Shown here piece after piece: positions 45,919-54,891 of a stretch of 64,000 bases of DNA. The stretch's first letter is position 1. The number at the start of each line of letters is the position of its first letter. The stretch comes from Candidatus Coprenecus merdigallinarum (GTDB taxonomy: Bacteria > Bacteroidota > Bacteroidia > Bacteroidales > UBA932): assembly GCA_018712545.1 (NCBI GenBank), contig DVGV01000088.1:33485-97484 (forward strand), in the 5' to 3' direction. The notes beneath the pieces were generated by a model that was not told the DNA's origin, searched no databases, and was given only the letters and a program-made list of their open reading frames with translations. The position numbers and the translations under genes were made by a program.

Positions 45919-46191
45919 ATGATTGAGAAACACACCATAGAACAGATCGCTGCACCATATATAGAGGAACACGGCCTCGAACTGGTGAACGTAAAAGTAA
46001 ACAAGGCCAATAATATAAAGGTCTTTTTCCGCACTCCCGGCAGACCGGCGTGCATCGATGACTGCGTGGCCCTCAGCCGCTGGATTGAGTCCGGACTGGA
46101 CAGGGACAAGGAGGATTTCTCCCTTATGGTGAGTTCCGCCGGAGATGCCGGCAGCAGCCCCGATGACGAGGACGAAACAAATAATAATTAA
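45919..46191 (+). CDS. rimP: RimP, N-terminal domain only
   Basis: A 90-residue protein from ATG 45919 (MIEKHTIEQIAAPYIEE). RimP helps 30S subunit maturation and is normally about 150 residues with an N-terminal alpha/beta domain and a C-terminal SH3-like domain. Here the N-terminal domain is recognisable (GLELVNVKVNKANNIKVFFR, CIDDCVALSRWIESGLD, FSLMVSSAGDAG in place of LEVSSPGLDRPL), but the protein then ends with an acidic tail (DDEDETNNN). nusA starts 15 bases later, so no frameshifted C-terminal domain is hidden. Identity rests on this domain and on the conserved rimP-nusA-infB order. Confidence 0.85.
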   Translation: MIEKHTIEQIAAPYIEEHGLELVNVKVNKANNIKVFFRTPGRPACIDDCVALSRWIESGLDRDKEDFSLMVSSAGDAGSSPDDEDETNNN

Positions 46192-46206
46192 AATATAAAC
46201 TGCAAA

Positions 46207-47439
46207 ATGGAAGTAAACCTGATCAGTACGTTTGCCGAGTTCAAGGAGCTCAAGAACATCGACAGACCTACCATGATGAGCGTGCTGGAAAATATTTTCC
46301 GCACACAGCTGGAAAAAATGTACGGCTCGGCCGACAATTTTGACATCATCATCAACATCGACAAAGGGGACCTCGAGATATGGAGGAACCGCGAGGTAGT
46401 GGAGAAGGTCGAGGATCCCAACACCCAGATATCCATCGAGGACGTCCACAAGATCGACCCCTCCTACGAGGTCGGCGAGGAGTTCCCCGAGGAGGTGAAA
46501 CTCTCCGACTTCGGCCGCAGGGGCATCCTCAACCTGCGCCAGAACCTCCAGGGCCGCATCGCCGACATCGAGAAGGCCAACCTCTACAACAAATACAAGG
46601 ACCGTATCCACGAGATTCTTGTCGGCGAGGTCTACCAGGTGTGGAAGAAGGAAGTACTGGTAATGGACGAGGACGGCAACGAGCTGGTGCTTCCCAAGTC
46701 CGAGCAGATTCCCTCCGACTATTTTAAGAAAGGCGAGACCGTCAAGGCGGTGATTGAAAGCGTGGAGATGAGGAACAACACCCCCGTAATCACACTTTCC
46801 CGTACCTCCCCTGCATTCCTCGAGAGACTCTTCGAGCAGGAGGTGCCTGAGATATTCGACGGCCTGATCACCATCAAGAAGGTGGTACGCATCCCCGGCG
46901 ACAGGGCCAAGGTGGCGGTGGAGTCCTACGATGAGCGCATCGATCCCGTAGGAGCATGCGTAGGAGTCAAGGGCTCGCGCATCCACAGCATCGTCCGCGA
47001 GCTGCGCAATGAGAACATAGACATCATCAACTGGACCTCCAACACCCAGCTGCTGATACAGCGTGTGCTCAGCCCTGCAAAGATCTCTTCCATGTCCATC
47101 GATGAGGAGACCAAGCACATACGCGTCAACCTCAGTCCCTCGGAGGTATCCCTGGCCATCGGAAAGGGCGGCAGCAACATCAAGCTGGCCAGCCAGCTGT
47201 CCGGATACGAGATAGACGTATTCCGCGAGAACGAGCCGGGTGAGGAGGAAGAGGACGTAATGCTCGACGAGTTCAATGACGAGATCGAGCAGTGGGTAAT
47301 CGACGCCCTCAAGGGCATCGGCTGCGACACTGCCAAGAGCGTGCTGGCTCTGCCCGTAGAGGAGATATGCCACAGGGCTGACCTCGAGGAGGAGACAGTG
47401 CAGGACGTTCAGAAAATACTCCGCGCGGAGTTCGAATAA
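46207..47439 (+). CDS. nusA: Transcription termination/antitermination factor NusA
   Basis: Binds RNA polymerase and nascent RNA to control pausing and termination. 410 residues: N-terminal polymerase-binding domain (about 1-130), S1 domain (about 135-205; LVGEVYQVWKKEVLVMDEDG), KH1 (about 230-285; VGACVGVKGSRIHSIVREL) and KH2 (about 300-350; LAIGKGGSNIKLASQLSGYEIDVF), and an acidic linker leading to a short helical C-terminal domain. The C-terminal repeats of proteobacterial NusA are largely absent, as is common. Between rimP and infB; the leader hairpin could be part of autoregulation. Confidence 0.97.
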   Translation: MEVNLISTFAEFKELKNIDRPTMMSVLENIFRTQLEKMYGSADNFDIIINIDKGDLEIWRNREVVEKVEDPNTQISIEDVHKIDPSYEVGEEFPEEVKLSDFGRRGILNLRQNLQGRIADIEKANLYNKYKDRIHEILVGEVYQVWKKEVLVMDEDGNELVLPKSEQIPSDYFKKGETVKAVIESVEMRNNTPVITLSRTSPAFLERLFEQEVPEIFDGLITIKKVVRIPGDRAKVAVESYDERIDPVGACVGVKGSRIHSIVRELRNENIDIINWTSNTQLLIQRVLSPAKISSMSIDEETKHIRVNLSPSEVSLAIGKGGSNIKLASQLSGYEIDVFRENEPGEEEEDVMLDEFNDEIEQWVIDALKGIGCDTAKSVLALPVEEICHRADLEEETVQDVQKILRAEFE

Positions 47440-47474
47440 TAGAAAAAACGAGTTACTAACTAAACAGAAAACAT

Positions 47475-50354
47475 ATGGCGGGACAAGAAAAAATCAGAAT
47501 AAACAAGGTACTCAAAGAGTTCAATATCGGATTAGGGACATTGGTGGAATTCCTAAACAAGAAGGGATACGAGGTGGACGCACGCCCCGGAGCTCAGATC
47601 AGCGGAGAGGAATACGAACTGGTGAAGAAAGAATATGCCAAGGAGCAGCTCATCAAGGAGGAATCCAAAAGGATTGCCATCAAAGTCAAGGAAATAACTA
47701 AGAAAGAAGGTTCCAGACCGGAACCTGAGGAAGATTTCGGAAACGAGGTGATCATCAAGACGACGACCATCAGCCATCCCTCCTCTCCCGAGCCCGCCAT
47801 CACGGAGAAGAAGGCAGAGAGTCCTCATAGTGAACCTTCCGAATCCTCAGAGACTGCAGTCTCCGACCATACTCAGGAGCCTGTCTCCGATGTCGCTGAG
47901 CCGGTTCCCGCAAAGGAGGAGCCTGCGGCTGCTGTCAATTCAGAAGATGAGGCCAGTTCCGCATCGGTGACGGACTCCGCACACACCGGAGAGCCGGCCA
48001 CCGTGTCCGAGGACAGTCCGGCCCCTGCACCCAAGGAAAAAGAGACACATACTCTCAAGATTCTGGGGCACATAGACCTCAACCGGAAACCTTCAGCTCC
48101 CCGCCAGCCCCAGCCTCAGCCTGCCGGGAAAGACAGGAAAGAAGAGGCGAAAGAGCCCCAGAAGGAGCCTGAGAAGACAGTCGTCGAGCATATCGAGACC
48201 AAAGTTGAGAAACTGGCAGGTCCGGTCATCAGCGGTAAGATAGACCTCTCGGTATTCGAGAAGAAGCACACACCTTCCGAAAAAGGAGGCCACCGCAAGC
48301 GCGAGCGCATCATGAAGGGACAGAGCGAGAAAGTGGATATTACCAAAGCTGACCCTGCAAATCAGAAAAACAAAAAGAAAGACGGAGACCAGGGGCGCGG
48401 AAGCAAGAAGAACCGCAACAAGGAAAAACCCAAACCCGTACGTACGGAGATAGACGAGGACCTGATCCAGAAACAGATTAAGGAGACCTACGCCCGCATG
48501 ACCGAGGGTAAGGGCAAGACCAAGAGTTCCAAGCACAAGAGAGAGAAACGCGAGCTCATCTCCCAGAAAATGGAGGAGGCGCGCGAGATGGAGCAGATGG
48601 AGAGCAGGATACTCAGAATGACGGAGTTCGTGACGGTCAACGAGCTGTCCGTGATGATGAATATCCCGGTGACAAAAGTCATCGAGGCGTGCATGAACCT
48701 GGGCCTGATGGTGTCCATCAACCAGCGCCTCGACGCCGATGCCCTGGTGCTGGTGGCCGAGGAATTCGGATACGAGGTACAGTTCGTGACTGCGGATGAC
48801 GAGAACGGAGTACAGGACGAAGCGGACGACCCTGCAGAGCTGGTAGAACGTCCGCCCATCATCACAGTCATGGGCCACGTAGACCACGGAAAGACATCTC
48901 TGCTGGACTACATCCGTAAATCCAACGTAATCGCAGGCGAGGCCGGCGGCATCACCCAGCATATCGGAGCATACAACGTCAAGCTCCCCGACGGCCGCCG
49001 CATCACCTTCCTCGACACTCCGGGTCATGAGGCCTTTACCGCCATGCGTGCCCGCGGAGCCAAGATTACCGACCTGGTCATCATCATCATCGCAGCGGAT
49101 GACGCCATCATGCCCCAGACCGTGGAGGCCATCAACCACGCCCAGGCGGCAGGTGTTCCCATGATTTTCGCCATCAACAAGATAGACAAGCCCGGAGCCA
49201 ATCCTGACCGCATCCGCGAGCAGCTCGCCAACATGAACATCCTCGTAGAGGACTGGGGCGGAAAATACCAGTGTCAGGAAATCTCGGCCAAGAAAGGCCT
49301 CAACGTAGACAAGCTTCTCGATAAAGTACTGCTGGAAGCCGACCTGCTCGAGCTCAAGGCCAATCCCAACCGCATGGCCAAAGGCACGGTCATCGAATCG
49401 TCCCTCGACAAGGGCCGCGGATATCTGGCTACCGTACTGGTGCAGAACGGAACTCTGCACGTGGGTGATATAATGCTCAGCGGCAGCTACTACGGCAGGG
49501 TAAAGGCCATGTTCAACGAGCGCGGCCAGAAAGTCGACGAGGCCGACCCTTCCACCCCTGTATCGGTACTCGGACTCAACGGAGCTCCGACCGCCGGAGA
49601 GGTATTCAACGTCATGGAGGACGAGCGCGAGGCCAAGGACCTGGCCAACAAGCGCGAGCAGCTGCTCCGCATCCAGGGGCTGAGGACCCAGAAGCACATC
49701 ACCCTCGAGGAGATCGGCCGCCGCATCGCGATAGGCAACTTCCAGGAGCTCAACATCATCGTCAAGGGTGACGTGGACGGCTCCATCGAGGCCCTCTCAG
49801 ACTCCCTCATCAAGCTCTCCACCGACGAGATTCACGTAGACGTAATCCACAAGGCAGTGGGAGCCATCTCCGAGTCCGACGTCCTGCTGGCCGCAGCATC
49901 CAACGCCATCATCATCGGTTTCCAGGTAAGGCCTTCGGCCAATGCCCGCCGCCTGGCCGAGAAGGAGGAAATCGAAATCCGCCTCTACTCCGTCATCTAC
50001 GACGCCATAAACGAAGTCAAGAGCGGCATCGAGGGTATGCTCGCTCCTGAGGAGAAGGAGGAAGTCACCGCCACCGCAGAGGTTCGCGAGACCTTCAGGA
50101 TATCCAAGGTCGGCACCATAGCCGGCTGTATGGTCAAGGAGGGCAAGATTACACGCAGTTCCAAAGTGCGCGTCATCCGCGACGGCATAGTGGTCTACAC
50201 CGGAGCCCTCGGCTCGCTCAAGCGCTTCAAGGACGACGTCAAGGAAGTCGCAGCCGGTCTGGACTGCGGTCTGAACATCGAAGGATTCAACGACATCAAG
50301 ATCGGAGACACCATCGAGGCCTACCAGATAGTAGAGATAAAACGCAAGCTCTGA
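47475..50354 (+). CDS. infB: Translation initiation factor IF-2
   Basis: GTPase that delivers initiator tRNA to the ribosome. 959 residues: an IF2_N-like domain (about 1-60), a long charged, Pro/Glu/Lys-rich low-complexity linker (about 70-370), a second IF2_N domain, then the GTP-binding domain from about residue 460 ([35 protein letters not shown]), domain II, and domains III-IV at the C-terminus (about 790-955). The long linker is normal for Bacteroidota. Last gene of the operon, with a strong terminator 29 bases after the stop. Confidence 0.97.
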   Translation: MAGQEKIRINKVLKEFNIGLGTLVEFLNKKGYEVDARPGAQISGEEYELVKKEYAKEQLIKEESKRIAIKVKEITKKEGSRPEPEEDFGNEVIIKTTTISHPSSPEPAITEKKAESPHSEPSESSETAVSDHTQEPVSDVAEPVPAKEEPAAAVNSEDEASSASVTDSAHTGEPATVSEDSPAPAPKEKETHTLKILGHIDLNRKPSAPRQPQPQPAGKDRKEEAKEPQKEPEKTVVEHIETKVEKLAGPVISGKIDLSVFEKKHTPSEKGGHRKRERIMKGQSEKVDITKADPANQKNKKKDGDQGRGSKKNRNKEKPKPVRTEIDEDLIQKQIKETYARMTEGKGKTKSSKHKREKRELISQKMEEAREMEQMESRILRMTEFVTVNELSVMMNIPVTKVIEACMNLGLMVSINQRLDADALVLVAEEFGYEVQFVTADDENGVQDEADDPAELVERPPIITVMGHVDHGKTSLLDYIRKSNVIAGEAGGITQHIGAYNVKLPDGRRITFLDTPGHEAFTAMRARGAKITDLVIIIIAADDAIMPQTVEAINHAQAAGVPMIFAINKIDKPGANPDRIREQLANMNILVEDWGGKYQCQEISAKKGLNVDKLLDKVLLEADLLELKANPNRMAKGTVIESSLDKGRGYLATVLVQNGTLHVGDIMLSGSYYGRVKAMFNERGQKVDEADPSTPVSVLGLNGAPTAGEVFNVMEDEREAKDLANKREQLLRIQGLRTQKHITLEEIGRRIAIGNFQELNIIVKGDVDGSIEALSDSLIKLSTDEIHVDVIHKAVGAISESDVLLAAASNAIIIGFQVRPSANARRLAEKEEIEIRLYSVIYDAINEVKSGIEGMLAPEEKEEVTATAEVRETFRISKVGTIAGCMVKEGKITRSSKVRVIRDGIVVYTGALGSLKRFKDDVKEVAAGLDCGLNIEGFNDIKIGDTIEAYQIVEIKRKL

Positions 50355-50382
50355 TCTACCGCATACAGGCGGACATACAAAG

Positions 50383-50425
50383 ATGTGAATCCGGGCTGAC
50401 TCTGCTCCCCGGGTTCACATTTTTT
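50383..50425 (+). terminator. Intrinsic terminator of rimP-nusA-infB
   Basis: ATGTGAATCCGGG pairs with CCCGGGTTCACAT (one mismatch-type position) around a 12-base loop, followed by TTTTT. Confidence 0.85.
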
Positions 50426-50442
50426 AATTGTTACATTATTTC

Positions 50443-50473
50443 TTTGTCTTGTCGAAGACATGATATATCTTTG
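50443..50473 (+). promoter_or_regulatory. Promoter of the Rpn-like gene
   Basis: TTTG (50443-50446), 19 bases, TATCTTTG (50466-50473): full consensus match, about 40 bases before the ATG at 50519. Confidence 0.7.
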
Positions 50474-50518
50474 CAAACAAAATTGTTAACAATGCTTTAA
50501 CCACATAAGAATCCGCTT

Positions 50519-51430
50519 ATGAAACACACCTGCTTCCTCAGTCCGCGGACCGGAACTACATTCAGAAAGATTTTTTTCTGGAATCCTGAAGTGACCGCCT
50601 GCTTTCTCAATGCCATACTGCCGTTTGAAAATCCCCAGGAGGAAGAGATTGAGGAATGTCTGGAATTTTTCAGCCTGGCCTGCCCTTCCGCCTGCATTCC
50701 CCTTCCGTGCGGTCCGATAGGTGTGATATACAGGGACAGAAAAGGGGAGACCGCAGCTGTTGACCTCTGCCTGTGGGTTGCGGCAGGGACATGCAGCCGG
50801 GAGACCATTGCAGAAACGGCCCGCAGCAGAGCAGTCCGTATTGCCGGAAAATACGGAACTGCCGTCAAAAAAATCATTTCACTCAATCTGACAGACAGCA
50901 GCCCCCTGGTTTTCGAAGAATGCAACAACGACAGCATACTTCCAGACTTACCCCTGAAAATGATATTCATTGATCTTTCCGGAGCAAAATCCGGCACATA
51001 TTTCCAGCCGTCTGACAAGCTGCTATGGCTGCGTTTTCTCAGAGACACAGGCGCAGATGGAACGGAAATAGACGTAGATACGGTCACCAGCCCTGAGGTC
51101 AGGCAGGCCCTGAGTCTTCTGGACAGCTCCGCCTATTCTTCCGAAGAGCTTAGGGAATACACTCTTTTTCTGGACAAAGCCCGTGCGGCCGGGACAGCGG
51201 CTGACAGCATCTTCAGGAATGGATTTGACCAAGGGTACGCAAAAGGCTTCGAAGAAGGCTTCGACAAATGGTACAAGGACGGTGTCAACAGCGGCATCAT
51301 GGCCGGCTCCATGCAGCAACAGCGCGAGAGCGCCAGAAGGATGAAAGCCGACGGAATATCCTCCGGCGACATCATTAGATGGACAGGCATCCGGGAATAT
51401 GAGCTGGATACACTCGAACCTATACAATAA
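50519..51430 (+). CDS. Rpn/PDDEXK-type transposase-like protein, probably inactive
   Basis: 303 residues. The layout is that of Rpn family recombination-promoting nucleases (PF12784-like): an opening SPRTGTTFRKIFFWNPE...FLNAILPFENP, a nuclease core, and a helical tail with repeated FDQGYAKGFEEGFDKWYKDGVNSG followed by a small helix-turn-helix-like end (MKADGISSGDIIRWTGIREYELDTL). The usual core motif is D, then an acidic/Gln set such as IEMQ; here the matching place reads ETAAVDLCLW, so a full catalytic set is not visible. It may be a decayed or repurposed nuclease. It has its own promoter and precedes the MATE gene by 36 bases. Confidence 0.6.
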   Translation: MKHTCFLSPRTGTTFRKIFFWNPEVTACFLNAILPFENPQEEEIEECLEFFSLACPSACIPLPCGPIGVIYRDRKGETAAVDLCLWVAAGTCSRETIAETARSRAVRIAGKYGTAVKKIISLNLTDSSPLVFEECNNDSILPDLPLKMIFIDLSGAKSGTYFQPSDKLLWLRFLRDTGADGTEIDVDTVTSPEVRQALSLLDSSAYSSEELREYTLFLDKARAAGTAADSIFRNGFDQGYAKGFEEGFDKWYKDGVNSGIMAGSMQQQRESARRMKADGISSGDIIRWTGIREYELDTLEPIQ

Positions 51431-51466
51431 GTAAAATTCCAGATACAACTGATTTGGTTATGATTT

Positions 51467-52819
51467 ATGCAGCGCGATGCTATTGATTTCGGAACAGTAA
51501 ATATCCCGTCCCTGTTCGGTAAGTATTTCGTAACCACACTGCTGGGGATGGTGAGCATGTCGGCGGTCACGGCCATCGACGGTATCTTCATAGGGCACGG
51601 AGTAGGCAGCGACGGTATAGCCGCCGTCAATATCTGCGTACCTGTATGGATGATATTCACCGGTCTCGGTCTGATGGCCGGAGCGGGCAGTTCCGTAGTG
51701 GCCTCGATACACCTGGCCCGCGGCAAGGTCAAGGCCGCCCGGCTCAACGTCACCCAGGCCATACTCTTCGTGACCATCATAGCCGCGCTGGTCGCAGGCC
51801 TCATCATGACCTTTCCCGAGACCACGGCCAGGATGCTCGGCTCCTCGGAGCACCTGATGCCCCTCGTGCTGGACTACCTGCTGTGGATAGTCCCGGCCCT
51901 GCCCTTCCAGATGTGGCTCTCAGTATCGCTCTTCATCATCCGCCTGGACGGAGCGCCTCAGTACGCCATGTGGTGCTCGGTCATAACGGCCATCATCAAC
52001 ACCATGCTCGACTGGCTCTTCATCTTCCCCCTCGATATGGGCGTCAAGGGCGCGGCCATAGCCACCGGCATCAGCATCGTCGTGGGCGGCTGCATGGGCA
52101 TCGGCTATCTGCTGCTGCGGGCCAGGGTGGTGCGTCTGATCAAGTTGAAAATGAGCCGCAAGAGCATGCGCCTGAGCATGCGCAACATCGGCTACCAGTG
52201 CAAGATAGGCTCCCCCGCCCTGCTCGGAGAGGCCACCATCGCCGTCCTCATGTTCATGGGCAACCAGGTCTTCATGCGCTACCTCGGAGACGACGGCGTA
52301 GGCGCCTTCGGTGTGGCCTGCTACTACACCCCCTTCGTCTTCATGTTCGGCAACGCCGTGGCCCAGTCCGCCCAGCCGATAGTCAGCTTCAACTACGGAG
52401 CCGGCAAGATGGACCGCGTCCTATCCGTCAGCCGCCTGTCGATAATCACCGCCGTCATCTGCGGCTTCGTCGGCATGATGCTCTTCGTGCTCCTGCCCGG
52501 CCCCCTCGTAGGCCTGTTCATCGGCCAGGAAGGCAACGCCGCCCGCATCGCCATCGACGGCCTGCCCCTCTTCGCCCTCGGCTACATCTTCTACGTCACC
52601 AACGTAGCCTCCATCGGCCTCCTCCAGAGCCTTGAGAAGATGAAGCCCGCCATGCTCTTCGCCTGCCTGCGCGGCCTCGTCTTCATCGTCCCGAGCTTCA
52701 TCATCATGCCCCGTCTGCTCGGCGACGCCGGCATCTGGCTCGCCATGGCCGTCTCCGAAGCCCTCACCACCGCCGCCATCGCCCTCTACTACTTCCTCGG
52801 CCGTAGGAGAAGCCTCTAA
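51467..52819 (+). CDS. MATE family efflux transporter
   Basis: Inner-membrane cation-coupled exporter of 450 residues with twelve hydrophobic segments. MATE signatures: FTTLLGMVSMSAVTAIDGIFIGHGVGSDGIAAVN (near residues 21-55), AVNICVPVWMIFTGLGLMAGAGSSVVAS, and the repeat-half motif NQVFMRYLGDDGVGAFGVACYYTPFVFMFGNAVAQSAQPIVSFNYGAG near residue 265-310. Closest in plan to the MepA/DinF-like branch. Substrate unknown. GC content and the codon use of the second half are notably high in C at third positions. It ends inside the first of two palindromes. Confidence 0.94.
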   Translation: MQRDAIDFGTVNIPSLFGKYFVTTLLGMVSMSAVTAIDGIFIGHGVGSDGIAAVNICVPVWMIFTGLGLMAGAGSSVVASIHLARGKVKAARLNVTQAILFVTIIAALVAGLIMTFPETTARMLGSSEHLMPLVLDYLLWIVPALPFQMWLSVSLFIIRLDGAPQYAMWCSVITAIINTMLDWLFIFPLDMGVKGAAIATGISIVVGGCMGIGYLLLRARVVRLIKLKMSRKSMRLSMRNIGYQCKIGSPALLGEATIAVLMFMGNQVFMRYLGDDGVGAFGVACYYTPFVFMFGNAVAQSAQPIVSFNYGAGKMDRVLSVSRLSIITAVICGFVGMMLFVLLPGPLVGLFIGQEGNAARIAIDGLPLFALGYIFYVTNVASIGLLQSLEKMKPAMLFACLRGLVFIVPSFIIMPRLLGDAGIWLAMAVSEALTTAAIALYYFLGRRRSL

Positions 52820-52871
52820 TTTGCACTTGTGAAGTGCAAATTTTTCACATTTTTGCACTTCGCAAGTGCAA
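52818..52871. promoter_or_regulatory. Two palindromes upstream of the AAA ATPase gene
   Basis: First dyad: AATTTGCACTT and AAGTGCAAATT around GTG (52818-52842, perfect 11-base arms, centre 52830). Second: TTGCACTT and AAGTGCAA around CGC (52853-52871, centre 52862). Centres are 32 bases apart, about three helical turns. Both lie just upstream of the -7 box, the second near the -33 position, which suits an operator. The first also overlaps the MATE stop codon and could form a hairpin in its transcript. Confidence 0.75.
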
Positions 52872-52877
52872 TTTTGC

Positions 52878-52885
52878 TATATTTG
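52878..52885 (+). promoter_or_regulatory. -7 box of the AAA ATPase gene
   Basis: TATATTTG matches TAnnTTTG exactly, 14 bases before the ATG at 52900. A TTTG at 52852-52855 is 22 bases upstream, slightly long for a -33 element. Confidence 0.55.
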
Positions 52886-52899
52886 CAAAAAATTACTGC

Positions 52900-54069
52900 A
52901 TGGAAACTTTAACAGCCTTCTACAAGAAACTGCTGCGCGAAACCGGCACAGGCTTCAACAGATACCTCTACTCCGATATCAACTGGAGCAACCGCATAAT
53001 CGGCATCAAAGGGCCGAGAGGCGTAGGGAAAACCACGCTGATGCTGCAGCACATCAAACAGGAGATGAACCCGGACGACGTGCTGTATGTCAATGCAGAC
53101 GACATCTATTTCAGCAGCCACCGCCTGCTCGACCTCGCCGGGCTTCTGGTCCAGCGGGGCATACATTATTTCTACATCGATGAGATCCACAAATACAAGG
53201 AGTGGTCGAGGGAGCTGAAACTCATCTACGACTACTACAGCGAACTGAACGTGGTATTCTCCGGCTCCTCCGTCCTGGACCTGACAAAAGGCACGTCGGA
53301 CCTCAGCCGCAGGGCCGTTCTCTATCATCTCCACGGACTGTCATTCAGAGAATACCTGCATCTCTACCACGATATACGGGTACCCGTCCTCACTCTTGAC
53401 GACATCATTGCCGGCAAGCCAGAGACCTTTGACATAAAGACGCCCCTGCTGCTGTTCGAGGACTATCTGAAACGGGGCTACTACCCTTTCTCCAGAGACC
53501 CGGGCTTTGAAGAAAAACTCCGGCAGATTATCAATATCACATTGGAAAACGACATTCCCGTCTTCGCCGACCTGCCGGCCTCCATGGGACGCAAGTTCAA
53601 GAAACTGCTTGCCATCATAGCCAAGAGTGTCCCCTTCAAGCCCAACATGAGTAAACTCGCAGACCTCATAGGAGCCGGGCGCAACCAGATGCCGGACTAC
53701 CTTCAATATATTGAGGATGCCGGGATGATTGCGCAGCTCCGGGACGACACCGGCGGCATCCGCGGACTGGGCAAAGTCGAGAAGGTCTATCTGGACAATC
53801 CCAACCTTATTTACGCGCTCGCGGAAAGCGAATCAGACACCGGCAGCCTCCGCGAGACATTCTTCCTGAATCAGACCCGGGTCCGCAACCAGGTCACATC
53901 CTCCGCCATCTCCGACTTCCGGATAGGCGACCGCACCTTCGAAACCGGCGGCAAGTCCAAAGGCCGCAGACAACTCGCCTCCGCCGAAGAAGGCTACATC
54001 GTCAAGGACGGCATCGAGTTCTCCTCCGGCAACATCCTTCCGCTCTGGTGGTTCGGCCTCAACTACTAA
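52900..54069 (+). CDS. AAA family ATPase, DUF4143-type
   Basis: 389 residues from ATG 52900 (METLTAFYKKLL). Walker A GPRGVGKTTLM near residue 34, Walker B HYFYIDEIHKYKEW near 87, sensor-like VFSGSSVLDLTKG near 117, then SRRAVLYHLHGLSFREYL. The C-terminal part has a helical, winged-helix-like region (MSKLADLIGAGRNQMPDYLQYIEDAGMI) and a PD-(D/E)XK-like end typical of the AAA/DUF4143 proteins that are abundant in Bacteroidota. Their role is unproven. The preceding palindromes suggest tight control; the gene may be laterally acquired. Confidence 0.85.
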   Translation: METLTAFYKKLLRETGTGFNRYLYSDINWSNRIIGIKGPRGVGKTTLMLQHIKQEMNPDDVLYVNADDIYFSSHRLLDLAGLLVQRGIHYFYIDEIHKYKEWSRELKLIYDYYSELNVVFSGSSVLDLTKGTSDLSRRAVLYHLHGLSFREYLHLYHDIRVPVLTLDDIIAGKPETFDIKTPLLLFEDYLKRGYYPFSRDPGFEEKLRQIINITLENDIPVFADLPASMGRKFKKLLAIIAKSVPFKPNMSKLADLIGAGRNQMPDYLQYIEDAGMIAQLRDDTGGIRGLGKVEKVYLDNPNLIYALAESESDTGSLRETFFLNQTRVRNQVTSSAISDFRIGDRTFETGGKSKGRRQLASAEEGYIVKDGIEFSSGNILPLWWFGLNY

Positions 54070-54465
54070 CAACTGATACGCAACGTCAGTTCATTTCCCT
54101 CCATTCCGTCTTCTGCTGCCTTCTGTCTGTTTTGAAGCATCTCTCATAAAGCGTCGTTGTATAGCGGCATGCCCCTCTGTGTCTGTAATTCCGACAGCTA
54201 GTATAACGCATTGAATTTTAGAATTTTAGCATTTTATCACAATACCTACAATAACAGACTGAGGTAAAAAGAATGCTACTGTTTCTCGGAATCCGCTTCT
54301 GAGTATGCTGCAGGACGGGGTAAGATGCAAGCCGATAATTTTCTCCTGTCAGTCTGTTTCAGGGCGATATGCATAAATATCAATGCTGCAGCTAGTTGCA
54401 ATCATTACAGCAAAACAGACTGGATGGGTACGTCCGGGACAAATGATTTTTGTTACTTTTGGGGC
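54070..54465 (+). other. Intergenic region without a recognised gene
   Basis: About 400 bases, more AT-rich than its neighbours, between the ATPase and the YbaN-like gene. I see no convincing coding sequence; short frames lack family resemblance. A TACTTTTG box at 54454-54461 is so close to the next start that it is probably coincidental. It may be the remains of a lost gene. Confidence 0.4.
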
Positions 54466-54822
54466 GTGAATTATCTGCTGATCATATTGGGTGCCGTGTC
54501 GCTGGGACTGGGAGTGGCGGGAATGTTCCTGCCGGTGCTGCCGACCACTCCGTTCCTGCTGCTGACGGCGTGGTGCTGGATGAAGGGGGCGCCGCGGCTG
54601 CATGCCTGGCTGATGGCGCATCCTAAGCTGGGGCCTTATATCCGGGACTTCCAGGAGCACAAGTGCATCTCCCGGAGGGTGAAGGCCGTCTCGGTCACGA
54701 CCCTGTGGCTGACCATTGCCCTGAGTATCTTCCTGGTCCACCAGCTGTGGCTGCGAGTTCTGCTGGCCGCCATTGCCACCGGAGTTACTGTTCACATATT
54801 GTCCTTCAAGACTAAGAAATGA
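54466..54822 (+). CDS. ybaN: YbaN family (DUF454) small membrane protein
   Basis: 118 residues from GTG 54466, chosen because it aligns with the family start (MNYLLIILGAVSLGLG); the open frame upstream has no likeness to the family. Signature LGVAGMFLPVLPTTPFLLLTAWCWMKGAPRLHAWLMAHPKLGPYIRDF, then two more hydrophobic segments. YbaN is an inner-membrane protein of unknown role. It stands alone, converging on the fumarase gene across a shared terminator. Confidence 0.85.
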   Translation: MNYLLIILGAVSLGLGVAGMFLPVLPTTPFLLLTAWCWMKGAPRLHAWLMAHPKLGPYIRDFQEHKCISRRVKAVSVTTLWLTIALSIFLVHQLWLRVLLAAIATGVTVHILSFKTKK

Positions 54823-54831
54823 GCATGAAAA

Positions 54832-54867
54832 GGCCCGGTCCGCAGAACCTGCAGGACCGGGCCATTT
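54832..54867. terminator. Bidirectional terminator between ybaN and fumarase
   Basis: GGCCCGGTCC (54832-54841) pairs perfectly with GGACCGGGCC (54854-54863) around a 12-base loop; ATTTTCC follows on the plus strand and CCTTTTCAT on the minus strand. Confidence 0.85.
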
Positions 54868-54891
54868 TCCTTAAAAATCCTGACGGCCTCC

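Noticed and set aside
45886..47373. 495-codon open frame antisense to rimP-nusA
   Set aside because: Shadow of nusA, with the conserved NusA motifs clearly on the plus strand.
48093..49697. 534-codon open frame antisense to infB
   Set aside because: Low-complexity, Leu/His/Val-rich translation that follows from IF-2 codon usage; no recognisable domain.
51646..52635. 329-codon frame overlapping the MATE gene on the same strand
   Set aside because: Arg/His/Pro-rich translation caused by C-ending codons of the MATE frame; the MATE frame has twelve membrane segments and family motifs.
54070..54320. Minus-strand frame of about 40 codons rich in Arg and Tyr
   Set aside because: Too short, no likeness to known proteins, and no promoter or conserved start context.
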